Shown in pieces: positions 23,682-32,768 of a DNA stretch of 58,946 nucleotides. Source of the DNA: Bacillota bacterium. Lineage in GTDB: Bacteria > Bacillota > UBA4882 > UBA8346. The DNA is taken from the NCBI GenBank assembly GCA_023417475.1, contig JAEZFP010000005.1, forward strand, positions 1 to 58,946. The letters are read 5' to 3'. The notes beneath the pieces are model-generated. The model worked only from the letters and a program-made list of their open reading frames with translations. It made no database searches and had not been told where the DNA came from. Position 1 is the stretch's first letter. Every line of letters starts with the position of its first letter. The position numbers were made by a program, and so were the translations under genes.

Positions 23682-25076
23682 ATGAGCGGTTCAAGTGAAT
23701 TGTTTCGATACCCTGAATCGATGAAAGATGAGTTTTTAGAATCGGATGACATTGTATTCCGTGACGGCTCGCGGGTAACAGCCGCGGAGGTTTGGGAATT
23801 TTTAACCCAAGAAGCGCCGGTCCGTTATCCGTTTGCTTTTGACAAAAGCAGTTATTTCGGACGCAGGATCTCCGGGGATGTGACGCTGCCATACTCATTG
23901 AAACATAATTATCTTATCTTAACAATGAATGATCGGATGTTAAAAGCGAAAGCCCAAGGAGTTCCGGTAGTTTTTGTTCAAGGGGGTCAAAGTGTCGATC
24001 CGTATTACGCCGCCGGAGCGATCGGTCTCCGGCCGGCGAGTGTCGGAATCTGGGCGCGCGGACAACAGGAAGGACTGAATCTGAATCAAGAAGAAGTGCG
24101 GCGCGCCGATCAAAAAGAAAAAGCCTATCAGGCCATTAGCTTTGAAATCTGCAATTCGGCGGGTTACGAAAACATCCAAGAAGGCACGGTGCCGGTGGAT
24201 ATGATTGCGCCTTATTCTTGTTTGCGGTGCTCCGATGTTTCGTACGGGCTGGAGGCGCACCGCCATGGCAAACGGAAAGACGTCAAACTGTTTTTGGCCG
24301 ACTACCCCTTGGCGAATCAGAAGGATAAAACTTGGGCCATTGAATATTTTGCCGCGACACTACGCCGGCTAACCGCTGAAATCGGTCAATTGACCGGGAA
24401 ACAAATGACTCCCGCTGATTTGCAAAATGAAATCAAATTGCATAATGAAGGGCGCCGCTTGGCGCTTGAAATTGCGGAACTGTGGTGGTCGGCCGGAGTC
24501 CCGCCGACCAACGGCGAAGACCGCCGTTGCCTGTTTCAAATGGGCGGAATGGAAATCCACGGCGATCCGGTGGCTACGCTAAGCGTGTTGAAAGAGGCGC
24601 GCAACACCATCGCCTACCGCGTAAACCATTCAATCCAAGGGATTGGCATCAGCAATGATCCGGCCCGGTTATTTTTGTGCGGCCCTTGCGTATTCCCGAA
24701 TAATTACCGAACCGAGGAAGCCGGCGGAATTATCGTCGGCACCGATAATCATTGGAGCGATATTACAACCATCGTGGCCGAAGCGGGCGACCCCTTTTAT
24801 AATCTGGCCAAGGCGATTTTATCCTATCCTTACGAGCAGTCCATCCGGGAGCGGGCGCGTTGGACGGTGGAGCAATTGCGGCAATCGCGCGCCGACGGGG
24901 TTTTATTTATGTACAATTGGGGCTGCAATACCCAGTCGGCGATTGCGCGGGCGCTTTGCGACGCGGTTAAGGCGGAAACCAATATCGCGACGCTGATTGT
25001 CGAACATGAACAACGGGGACGGCAGTCCGAACAATTGCAAAACCGGGTTAATGCTTTTATTGAAATGATTGCGTAG
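23682..25076 (+). CDS. 2-hydroxyacyl-CoA dehydratase-family subunit, HgdA-like (copy 2)
   Basis: A 464-residue paralogue of the protein at 21220, identical in length and very similar throughout by eye, with long runs conserved (for example QEGTVPVDMIAP and SYGLEAHRHGKRKDV). All the candidate cluster cysteines are kept (EIC, SCLRC, LCGPC, WGC). Differences lie mainly in the N-terminal third and around the SIQGIGISNDPARL region. The copies may form alternative heterodimers with the single HgdB-like subunit, or pair with each other, or differ in substrate. GGAGG lies a few bases before the ATG. Confidence 0.88.
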   Translation: MSGSSELFRYPESMKDEFLESDDIVFRDGSRVTAAEVWEFLTQEAPVRYPFAFDKSSYFGRRISGDVTLPYSLKHNYLILTMNDRMLKAKAQGVPVVFVQGGQSVDPYYAAGAIGLRPASVGIWARGQQEGLNLNQEEVRRADQKEKAYQAISFEICNSAGYENIQEGTVPVDMIAPYSCLRCSDVSYGLEAHRHGKRKDVKLFLADYPLANQKDKTWAIEYFAATLRRLTAEIGQLTGKQMTPADLQNEIKLHNEGRRLALEIAELWWSAGVPPTNGEDRRCLFQMGGMEIHGDPVATLSVLKEARNTIAYRVNHSIQGIGISNDPARLFLCGPCVFPNNYRTEEAGGIIVGTDNHWSDITTIVAEAGDPFYNLAKAILSYPYEQSIRERARWTVEQLRQSRADGVLFMYNWGCNTQSAIARALCDAVKAETNIATLIVEHEQRGRQSEQLQNRVNAFIEMIA

Positions 25077-25108
25077 ACTGTCTTTGATGATGATAGGAGT
25101 GACTGTGC

Positions 25109-26617
25109 ATGGATATCACCAAAATCAACTGGGATTTTGAAACGGATGTCGTTGTGGTTGGTTTCGGTGCCGCCGGAGCGGCGGCTGCGATTAACGCTTT
25201 TGATTTCGGAGCGGAAACGATTATACTTGAAAAGATGAAAAATCCGGGCGGAGCCTCAATTTTAGCGGGTGGTGCGTTAAAGGCGGTTCATGATGTGAGT
25301 AAAGCGGTCGATTATCTCAGCGCCACCCAGGGCGGGCGAGTCCCGGCGGCAATGATTCGCACATTTGCGCAAGGCCTTTATGAGCTTCCGGATTATCTTA
25401 ACGAACTTGCCAAAGTGAACGGGGCGACGGTTTCGGTTCGGCCGTCCAATGCCAGCGCGGGATTATATCCGTTTCCGGGCGCGGATACGTTCTTTACAAC
25501 GTTTATCCAGGAGATTCCCGGCTTCAACGGGTATGATTGGAGTCATACCGGTGGCAATTTAAACGGTCAACGTTTGATCAAATTGTTAGTCGATAATGTT
25601 GAACAACGCGGGATAAGTGTTTTTTATGATTCCCCCGTCAACGGTTTAATCCTTGACCATGCTGGTGCGGTGGTCGGGGTAGAGGCTACTCGCGAGGGAA
25701 GACAACTGTTTATCAGAGCGAGAAGGGGAGTTATCCTAGCTTCAGGCGGCTTTGAGTTTAACGAAAAATTAAAGCAAGAATATTTTGAAGCCATCCCCGT
25801 CTACTCCATGGGCAATCCCGGGAATACCGGGGACGGAATTTTGATGGCTCAAAAAGCCGGGGCTGCCTTATGGCATATGTGGCATTTTCACGGTTCATAC
25901 GGGTTTAAATTTTCCGATTTTGAACCGGCGATCCGGATTGCGCCTGGCGGGGCCAGAAATGATCAGCGGAAAGTTGCTTGGATATTAGTTGACAAATTGG
26001 GAAGGAGATTTATGAATGAGTATCATCCCGCCCCGCAAGATACCATGCATCGACCGTTGGAATATTTTGATCCGGATCTGCCGGGGTATCCCCGGATTCC
26101 GGCGCTGATGATCTTTGATGAAGACGGGCGGAAGCTGGGGAGGATTGCCAATCCTTTGACAGCCTACGAAAAACATAATTATAACTGGAGTTTTGACAAT
26201 AGTGCCGAAGTGGAACGCGGTTGGATCAAACAATATGACTCGTTGACCGATTTAGCCGGTGCTTTTCAATTGGACCCCGGCAAGCTGACGAATACCATTA
26301 ATCGCTGGAACGAACAGGTGGAACTTGGAAACGATGAAGATTTCGGCCGGCCGGCGGGTACGATCGTCCCAATCAAAAAACCGCCTTTCTATGCGGTTCA
26401 GGTTTGGCCGGTCTGCACGAATACGCAAGGAGGTCCGGAACATGACGTGAAACAGCGGGTGGTGGATCCCTACGGCAATCCGCTCCCCAACCTTTACGCC
26501 GTTGGGGAATTAGGTTCCTTCTTTGGCCATCTGTATCTATTGGGTGGGAATTTGAGCGAATGCATTATTAGCGGGCGGATTGCTGGCAAAGAAGCGGCCA
26601 GTTTGAAAAGCACCTGA
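25109..26617 (+). CDS. FAD-dependent oxidoreductase, fumarate-reductase/3-ketosteroid-dehydrogenase type
   Basis: A 502-residue soluble flavoprotein. The N-terminal FAD-binding motif is VVVVGFGAAGAAAAINA (about residues 12-28) followed by IILEKMKNPGGAS. A substrate-domain segment reads KLGRRFMNEYHPA, and the C-terminal FAD-binding region NLYAVGELGSFFGHLYLLGGNLSECIISGRIAGKEAA is typical of the fumarate reductase group (positions about 458-495). It has no haem motif and no covalent-FMN domain, unlike respiratory fumarate or urocanate reductases. Last gene of the operon. A plausible role is reduction (or formation) of a double bond in the product of the dehydratase-like enzyme. Confidence 0.85.
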   Translation: MDITKINWDFETDVVVVGFGAAGAAAAINAFDFGAETIILEKMKNPGGASILAGGALKAVHDVSKAVDYLSATQGGRVPAAMIRTFAQGLYELPDYLNELAKVNGATVSVRPSNASAGLYPFPGADTFFTTFIQEIPGFNGYDWSHTGGNLNGQRLIKLLVDNVEQRGISVFYDSPVNGLILDHAGAVVGVEATREGRQLFIRARRGVILASGGFEFNEKLKQEYFEAIPVYSMGNPGNTGDGILMAQKAGAALWHMWHFHGSYGFKFSDFEPAIRIAPGGARNDQRKVAWILVDKLGRRFMNEYHPAPQDTMHRPLEYFDPDLPGYPRIPALMIFDEDGRKLGRIANPLTAYEKHNYNWSFDNSAEVERGWIKQYDSLTDLAGAFQLDPGKLTNTINRWNEQVELGNDEDFGRPAGTIVPIKKPPFYAVQVWPVCTNTQGGPEHDVKQRVVDPYGNPLPNLYAVGELGSFFGHLYLLGGNLSECIISGRIAGKEAASLKST

Positions 26618-26651
26618 ATTGCGGGGATAGCATATTGATAGTTACAACCTG

Positions 26652-26687
26652 AACCGGTCGGGAGCTTGATCTCCCAACCGGTTTTGC
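26652..26687 (+). terminator. Terminator-like hairpin after the dehydratase operon
   Basis: AACCGGTCGGGAG pairs with CTCCCAACCGGTT across a 6-base loop (26652-26683), followed by a short TTG run. It lies 35 bases after the flavoprotein stop and probably ends the operon. Confidence 0.65.
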
Positions 26688-26797
26688 ATATAATGGATCT
26701 GCCGAAGGCCTTCCCGGTGAACCTTTTGTTTCTTTTCACGTCAGTAACTAACGATTGTTTTTGATCGTAACCAAGCATTCGCAAGGGGTGGAACGGC

Positions 26798-29116
26798 ATG
26801 CGCAAAACCGGATTGATCGTAGCCTTGTTTCTCGTAATGATCACAACCGTTGGTTATTCCCAAACCGGCCGGTTTCAATTGACTGCCGCGCAAAAAGCGG
26901 TATTGACCCAAAGACTTGACGGACAATGGGCAAACATGTTTGAACCCGAATTAAAGAAGGGTACATCGCTCCGCGATGTCGTCGCGTTCGCCTTAAACGC
27001 CGCTTCCGTCGCCTACCGGCCGGAGCGGATTGAAACCGCTTTGGATTATGTGAATCAAAATATCAATCGTTCCACCAAAAATCCGGCGACCTACGGCAAT
27101 ATTTTTTGGTATCACGGCGATACGGTGATCAACGACCGCAACGGCGTCGAGTTTTGCATGCGGCATGCCGCACTGATCTGGATCTTGTACCGGGAGCAAC
27201 TGTCGCCCAAGGCCCGCCAGAAGCTCCGGGAGATCGTTGAGTTCAGCATTGAGGGGATCAAACGGCATCAGGTGGCCTTGTCCTACACCAACATTATTTT
27301 AATGAAAGCCGCCAATCTGATCCTGCTGGGAGAGTCCTGCGACCGGCCCGCGTTAGCGCAGGAAGGATACCAAATATTACGGGAATGGGTCGTTTATACC
27401 TATCGCAACGGGCTTTGCGAGTTCCTTAGTCCCACCTATTATGCGGTGGATATTGAAAACCTGTCCCTGATTTATCATCTATCCAAACATGCCGAAAGCC
27501 GGGAAATCGCCGCTAAAGCTTTGGAATACCTCTGGACCGATATCGCGGTCAATTGGTACGAACCCTCCCAACGGCTGGGCGGTACGCATAGTCGCGATTA
27601 TGACCGGCTATACGGGCATAACGCGGTTGACCAGTTAGTCGAGCGGGCCGGTTGGAGCGATATCGAAGCGACCGGAGAACCGGCTCCAGCGGTTTTTAAT
27701 TATTATGCGTTTGTGCCGCCCGCCGCGCCGGTCCGTCAATATCTGACCGCGCCGTTGCCCCGGTTCGTCTCGGAACGTTGGGGCGAGCAAGAATATCAGC
27801 GGGTTTCCAATTATTATCAAGGAAACTTCAGCGTCGCGTCGGCCGAAGCCAATTATCATAACATGGACAAGACGCCGCTCGTGATTAATCTGGGCGGCGG
27901 TTACGAGACTCCGGTCATTAATTATTTTCTAGACGGCCGCGAAGATTATTACGGTTTTAAAACCATTTTGGAAAAATCGGGCCATCGGAAATCGCTTCAT
28001 TTGAAGCCGTTTATAACCAGCGTGCAAAATGACGGCGAAGTGTTGTTCCTGGCGTCATGCAAAGACGATAGCGACCCTACTGCCGACAAGCTGGAGTCGG
28101 TTGTCACGCTCCCGGCCGCTGCCGAGCTTTGGTTGGATAATCAGCAGTTGGATGTTTTTAACTCGCGCTCGGCGTGGCAGACCGTGCCGGCGGCCAATTC
28201 CACCACGACCCGGTTCAAGGTTGTAACCATGAATGGCAAACCGGTGGTCCAAATCAGCGACCGCGACCCAAACGCCGGAATCGGCCTCCAACAGAAATTA
28301 CGGGTGAGCCCGGGAAAAACGTATAAGCTGAAGGCGAGGATGAAAGGGCAAACCGTCTCCCTTTATCTTAACTTCTACGACCGCAACAACCAGTTGATCC
28401 AAGGCGAACACCAACGTGGATTCCGGTTGAAAAAAGACGATTATACCTGGAATGAGATCGTTGAGAAAGCGCCCGAACAAGCGAGCTATTGCCAGGCTTG
28501 GATCTATTCACCAATTAAAAATACCACCGAAGTATTGCTTGACGACCTGAGCGTGGAGGAAAGCGATGCCGGCAATGCAACGAAGATCGTCGCCCGGTTT
28601 GACTTCAAGGAAGCCATCTCCCAACGATTGGTAATTGGTGAGGGTGAGAATCTATTCGTTAAACGCGGTGACGTCGTCGCCGCGCTCCGGTTGGTCAAAG
28701 CGTTGGATGTCTCCGGTCGCCCGGTTCCGTTGATCCTTGCCAATGACGGACTTCACTATGGAGCGCTCCGTCTTACCGCCACGCATTCGCAGGCCAAAAC
28801 CGGGGGACGGGGGACAATTATTATTTGGTCGTATACCGGTGACGGAATCAGTGACGATCAAAAATTCAGCGCCTTCCGCCGAAAAGTCATGGCCGTACCG
28901 GATAGCGTCAAAATCAAACAAAGTATTTTTAACGTGAAAGTTTCCGGGATCACCGGCGCACTGGAACTCACCGCCGACGTGCTGAATGAACAACGAATTT
29001 TCCGTAAAGGAATGAAAACGGGGCTGACCAACAGTTTATTATCTGTCAATGGACGGGACGTCGGACGGGAGATCCTGGAAGGTTTGACTGGTATCAATTA
29101 TACCGGTGCGAACTGA
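26798..29116 (+). CDS. Large secreted protein of unrecognised family, candidate polysaccharide lyase or glycan-active enzyme
   Basis: A 772-residue protein with a signal peptide (about residues 1-22, ending in GYSQ). The N-terminal 300 residues are helical and resemble an alpha/alpha-toroid, with conserved-looking NIFWYHGDTVINDRNGVEFCMRH, SYTNIILMKAANLILLGE and THSRDYDRLYGHN segments. A beta-rich middle follows. An internal jelly-roll, CBM4/9-like module covers about residues 440-590 (GIGLQQKLRVSPGKTYKLKARMKG). A further beta domain ends the chain. This layout recalls heparinase, hyaluronate-lyase or alginate-lyase families, but no family was firmly recognised. GGGGTGG precedes the ATG. Its 3' end overlaps the convergent ABC gene by 19 bases. 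Confidence 0.5.
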   Translation: MRKTGLIVALFLVMITTVGYSQTGRFQLTAAQKAVLTQRLDGQWANMFEPELKKGTSLRDVVAFALNAASVAYRPERIETALDYVNQNINRSTKNPATYGNIFWYHGDTVINDRNGVEFCMRHAALIWILYREQLSPKARQKLREIVEFSIEGIKRHQVALSYTNIILMKAANLILLGESCDRPALAQEGYQILREWVVYTYRNGLCEFLSPTYYAVDIENLSLIYHLSKHAESREIAAKALEYLWTDIAVNWYEPSQRLGGTHSRDYDRLYGHNAVDQLVERAGWSDIEATGEPAPAVFNYYAFVPPAAPVRQYLTAPLPRFVSERWGEQEYQRVSNYYQGNFSVASAEANYHNMDKTPLVINLGGGYETPVINYFLDGREDYYGFKTILEKSGHRKSLHLKPFITSVQNDGEVLFLASCKDDSDPTADKLESVVTLPAAAELWLDNQQLDVFNSRSAWQTVPAANSTTTRFKVVTMNGKPVVQISDRDPNAGIGLQQKLRVSPGKTYKLKARMKGQTVSLYLNFYDRNNQLIQGEHQRGFRLKKDDYTWNEIVEKAPEQASYCQAWIYSPIKNTTEVLLDDLSVEESDAGNATKIVARFDFKEAISQRLVIGEGENLFVKRGDVVAALRLVKALDVSGRPVPLILANDGLHYGALRLTATHSQAKTGGRGTIIIWSYTGDGISDDQKFSAFRRKVMAVPDSVKIKQSIFNVKVSGITGALELTADVLNEQRIFRKGMKTGLTNSLLSVNGRDVGREILEGLTGINYTGAN

Positions 29117-30834
29117 CTGTGATAGAGTCGGCTGTAGGGTCCGCCTTGAGCCAGGAGCTGCTCATGCGTCCCGCTTTCCACGATATTTCCCTGATCCATG
29201 ACTAAAATTAAGTCCGCTTCCCGGACCGTTGAAAGCCGGTGAGCGATGATAAAGCTGGTCCGTCCGGTTACCATTTTTAAAAACGCCTGTTGAATGCGGA
29301 GTTCGGTCCGCGTATCAATATTGCTGGTGGCTTCATCCAAAATCAGCATCGGCGGATCGACCAACATCACCCGAGCGATGGTCAGTAATTGTTTTTGCCC
29401 TTGGGACAGGTTTTCGCCGGCATCGGTAATCAGTGTATCGTAACCTTGCGGCAAGCGCCGGATAAAACCATGCGCATCGGCGGCCTTGGCAGCGGCGATA
29501 ATCGCGGCGTCGCTGGCTTCCGGTCTGCCATAGGCGATATTATCCCGGATACTCCCGGCAAACAGCCAGGTATCCTGCAGCACCATCCCAAAACTCCGCC
29601 GCAGGTTGTCGCGACTGATCCGGTTAATGTTGATTCCATCAATAGTGATGGCCCCTTGATCCACCTCATAAAAGCGCATCAATAGATTGACCAAGGTCGT
29701 TTTGCCGGCGCCGGTCGGACCGACAATGGCAATTCTACTGCCGGGTTCGATCTGGAGATTGAAATTAACGATTAGCGGCTGGTTTGATTGATATGCAAAA
29801 TGAACATGATGAAAACCGATCCGGCCTTGTTGGGGATTGATCTGGAGCGCATCCGGCTGGTCGGAAGTCTCCGGGGTTAAGTCAAGGACTTCAACGATGC
29901 GTCGGGTCGCGGCGGCAGCCGCTTGAATCTGGGTGAGTACGGCTGTGATGTCGTTAAACGGTTTGGCAAACAGCGTCGCATAGATTAAAAAACTGGAGAT
30001 ATCGCCGATCGTAACTTTGCCGAGGATCGCGGCGATACTGCCGATTAAGCCAACGGCGGAATAAGCAATATTGTTAACCAGACGAGTCGTCGGTCCCGCC
30101 AGCGAACCGTAAAACTGCGACTGGACCCCCGATTGATAAAGCTTTTGGTTAATCTTCTTAAATTGCTCCAGTGAACGTTGCTCAAAACGAAAGGCTTGAA
30201 CTACCTTTTGGCCGCTGATCATCTCCTCAATATAGCCGTTCAAATCGCCCAAATCTTTTGCCTGCTCCCGAAACAGCCGTTGGGAACGTTTCGTAATAAA
30301 CCGGGCCACCAACAACGATACCGGCGCCGCTAGCGCGACGACCAGGGTCAGCACTGGACTAAGGGATAACATAAAAGCGATGGCGCCGACGATCGTGACC
30401 AGTCCGGTGAGCAGCGTGGCCAGCCCTTGGGTTATCCCATCAGATACCGTGTCAAGGTCGTTGATAAACCGATCGATCGTATCGCCATGGGGATTGGAAT
30501 CGAAAAAGCGCAACGGCAGGTTGTTTAATTTGTCAAACAGTTGCTGGCGCAGGTTGTTGACGGTCAGATAGGCGACCCGGTTGGAGAGGTAGGCGAGTAG
30601 CCAGCCAAAAAGATTCCCGATAGTATATAGTCCGGCCAAAAGGCTTAAAATTTTGAAGATCGTCCCCAAATCGACCTGGCCTTTTCCAACCATGGCGTCA
30701 ATCGTTTTGCCAATCAGCCACGGTCCGGCCAAGCTCGCCAGCACGCTGACAATCGCCGCCAATAGCAACCAACAGAGGCGCCCGCGGTTTGCTTCAACCG
30801 CTTTTACTATCCGTATGACGTGGTTCCGTCTCAT
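29098..30834 (-). CDS. ABC exporter half-transporter with intact catalytic site
   Basis: A 578-residue type IV ABC exporter with six transmembrane helices (about residues 20-310) fused to an ATPase. Walker A is GPTGAGKTTLVN, the signature is LSQGQKQLL, Walker B is MLILDEATSN with the catalytic Glu, and the H-loop is AHRLST. It pairs with the upstream half-transporter of the same length. The ATG at 30834 has a perfect GGAGGAGGT and overlaps the upstream stop (ATGA), so the two are translationally coupled. Substrates of such heterodimers include drugs, lipids and peptides; none can be deduced here. Confidence 0.9.
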   Translation of the reverse strand: MRRNHVIRIVKAVEANRGRLCWLLLAAIVSVLASLAGPWLIGKTIDAMVGKGQVDLGTIFKILSLLAGLYTIGNLFGWLLAYLSNRVAYLTVNNLRQQLFDKLNNLPLRFFDSNPHGDTIDRFINDLDTVSDGITQGLATLLTGLVTIVGAIAFMLSLSPVLTLVVALAAPVSLLVARFITKRSQRLFREQAKDLGDLNGYIEEMISGQKVVQAFRFEQRSLEQFKKINQKLYQSGVQSQFYGSLAGPTTRLVNNIAYSAVGLIGSIAAILGKVTIGDISSFLIYATLFAKPFNDITAVLTQIQAAAAATRRIVEVLDLTPETSDQPDALQINPQQGRIGFHHVHFAYQSNQPLIVNFNLQIEPGSRIAIVGPTGAGKTTLVNLLMRFYEVDQGAITIDGININRISRDNLRRSFGMVLQDTWLFAGSIRDNIAYGRPEASDAAIIAAAKAADAHGFIRRLPQGYDTLITDAGENLSQGQKQLLTIARVMLVDPPMLILDEATSNIDTRTELRIQQAFLKMVTGRTSFIIAHRLSTVREADLILVMDQGNIVESGTHEQLLAQGGPYSRLYHSQFAPV

Positions 30835-32567
30835 TGGCTTACCTCCTCCGTTACCTGCTGCGAAAGGCATATTTCCCGATACACCGGACAGTTTTTCAGT
30901 AATTCATGATGTGGGCCGGTCCCAACCAGTGCGCCATCGTCAAATACCAGGATCCGATCGGCGTTTTTGATGGTGCTGGCCCGTTGGGAGATTAACAAGA
31001 CAGTCATCCCGACGCCATTTTTTTTAATCGCGCCCCGTAACGCCGCATCAGTAGTAAAATCCAGGGCGCTGGAGGAGTCATCCAAAATTAAGATGGACGG
31101 TTGGGCCACGATCGCCCGGGCGATCGTTAGGCGCTGCCGCTGCCCGCCGGAAAAGTTGACGCCGCCCCGCGCTACTTGGGTATCATAGCCCTCGGGAAGT
31201 TTGGCGATGAACGCGTCGGCTTGGGCGACCCGGGCAGCCGCCACCACCGCCGCGTCGCTAGCCGCTTGATTTCCCCAGCGGATATTTTCAGCGACAGTGC
31301 CGCTAAACAGGAGGGCTTTTTGGGGGACCAACCCAATCTTTTGCCGTAATTCCCGGAGCGGATACGCTTTCACATTCATCCCGTCAATTAAGATTTCGCC
31401 TTCCGTTGCATCATAGAACCGGGGAATCAGGTTGACAAACGTCGATTTTCCCGAGCCGGTGCTGCCGATCAGGCCCACCGTCTCACCCCGTTGAATGCTG
31501 ACGGAAATATCGGTCAAAGCCATCGCGCCGCCGGTGTTGTAACCAAAGGAAACATGGCGGAATTGGACTGCCGGAGTCGCTGGGTCAACCGTAACCGGCA
31601 ATGTTTGCAGGGGGTTGGCGATGGAAGCGGTTACGGATAGTACCTCACTGACGCGCCCGGCTGCGGCATACGCTTTGGTGAAGATGATGATTAGATTGGA
31701 CACGACGATCAAGGCCAGCAAAATCTGGGTAATATAATTGACAAAAGCAATAATCTCTCCTTGGGAGAGCCGGCCGGCATCCAGTTGAAAGCCGCCCGCC
31801 CAGAGAATGGCGATCACAGCGGCGTTCATCACGAAAGCGGTTAACGGATTCAATAACGACGCGATCTTGGTAGCCCGAATGGCGGTAGCGGTCAATTCGT
31901 CATTGGCATTGTGGAAACGTTTCCGTTCTCTACCGTTTTGGGCGAAAGCCCGGATCACTCTTACCCCCGCTAGATTTTCACGCAGGATTGACGCCATTCG
32001 GTCTAGCTTTTGCTGGTACTCCCGGTACAGGGGCGAAGCGTTCCGGATGATCAGGTAGAGGATTACCGCGAAGACCGGGGTGGCGGCGAGCAACACTAAG
32101 GATAACTTGAAGTCCAAACACATCGCCATCACCAAAGCGCCAATGCAGATAAACGGCGCCCGGATCACCAAGCGGATTAACATCGCCATCGCCAACTGTA
32201 GTTGGTTAAGATCATTGGTGAGCCGGTTGATCAACGAAGCGGTGCCAAAGCGGTCGAGTTCCGTGTAGGAGAGCGAAGCGATCTGTTGAAAGAGCGCATT
32301 TCGTAATGTGGTGCCGAATCCTTGGGAAGCGCGGGCCGCGTAATACTGGCAAACCATTGAACAGCCAAATCCAAGCACAGCCATTACTAACATCAGCCCG
32401 CCGGTTTTGAACACATAAGTGAGGTCGTGGCGCGCCACACCCCGGTTGATGATCAAAGCCATCATGGTCGGGAGCAGCAATTCAAGAATCGCCTCCAATA
32501 GCTTGAAGAGGGGTCCGAGGAGGCATTCTTTCCGGTATGGTTTTAGGAAGTTCAATAATATACCCAT
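30831..32567 (-). CDS. ABC exporter half-transporter with degenerate catalytic site
   Basis: A 578-residue partner of the protein at 29098. Walker A is GSTGSGKSTFVN and the signature FSGGQRQRL is intact. The residue after Walker B is Asp instead of Glu (LILDDSSSALD), and the H-loop histidine is replaced by Gln (ISQRAST). These changes mark the non-hydrolysing site of asymmetric heterodimeric exporters of the BmrCD or TM287/288 kind. The start at ATG 32567 (MGILLNFLKPYRK) was chosen because the protein then aligns with its family; the open frame continues to 32783 without exporter-like sequence. The ribosome site for this ATG is weak (GGGGAG 14 bases upstream). Confidence 0.87.
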   Translation of the reverse strand: MGILLNFLKPYRKECLLGPLFKLLEAILELLLPTMMALIINRGVARHDLTYVFKTGGLMLVMAVLGFGCSMVCQYYAARASQGFGTTLRNALFQQIASLSYTELDRFGTASLINRLTNDLNQLQLAMAMLIRLVIRAPFICIGALVMAMCLDFKLSLVLLAATPVFAVILYLIIRNASPLYREYQQKLDRMASILRENLAGVRVIRAFAQNGRERKRFHNANDELTATAIRATKIASLLNPLTAFVMNAAVIAILWAGGFQLDAGRLSQGEIIAFVNYITQILLALIVVSNLIIIFTKAYAAAGRVSEVLSVTASIANPLQTLPVTVDPATPAVQFRHVSFGYNTGGAMALTDISVSIQRGETVGLIGSTGSGKSTFVNLIPRFYDATEGEILIDGMNVKAYPLRELRQKIGLVPQKALLFSGTVAENIRWGNQAASDAAVVAAARVAQADAFIAKLPEGYDTQVARGGVNFSGGQRQRLTIARAIVAQPSILILDDSSSALDFTTDAALRGAIKKNGVGMTVLLISQRASTIKNADRILVFDDGALVGTGPHHELLKNCPVYREICLSQQVTEEVSQ

Positions 32568-32657
32568 TGGCTTGGTTAGCTCCCCCGCGCGCGCGACAAC
32601 TAATTCCACGCGCTTGCATTGTTGGCGCGGAAACCGTTGCGATCGCAATTTTTTTAA

Positions 32658-32686
32658 TTGCCGACGCGTTTTATTTCGCTTATAAT
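32658..32686 (+). promoter_or_regulatory. Promoter of the LysR-family gene
   Basis: TTGCCG (32658-32663), a 17-base spacer and a perfect TATAAT (32681-32686) lie about 85 bases before the LysR start. Confidence 0.55.
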
Positions 32687-32703
32687 CGTAGCATGCCAGT
32701 TTC

Positions 32704-32739
32704 GATATTAAAAATATCTGTTTTATATCCTTGCGATAT
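32704..32739. promoter_or_regulatory. Tandem LysR-type operator palindromes
   Basis: Two dyads, GATATT-AAA-AATATC at 32704-32718 and ATATC-CTTGC-GATAT at 32725-32739, have centres 21 bases apart. Both fit the T-N11-A type layout bound by LysR proteins. They lie between the exporter genes and the divergent LysR gene, just before the LysR start. Confidence 0.6.
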
Positions 32740-32768
32740 GAAAATCGTATGTTGACGGGGGAATCACC

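Noticed and set aside
17524..26617. Operon considered as a classical benzoyl-CoA reductase or glutamate-fermentation dehydratase cluster
   Set aside because: No CoA-ligase, CoA-transferase, ferredoxin or second activase-type subunit is present, and an ABC importer is interleaved.
25109..26617. Flavoprotein considered as a respiratory fumarate or urocanate reductase
   Set aside because: It lacks haem-binding CxxCH motifs, a covalent-FMN domain and an export signal, so it is probably cytoplasmic.
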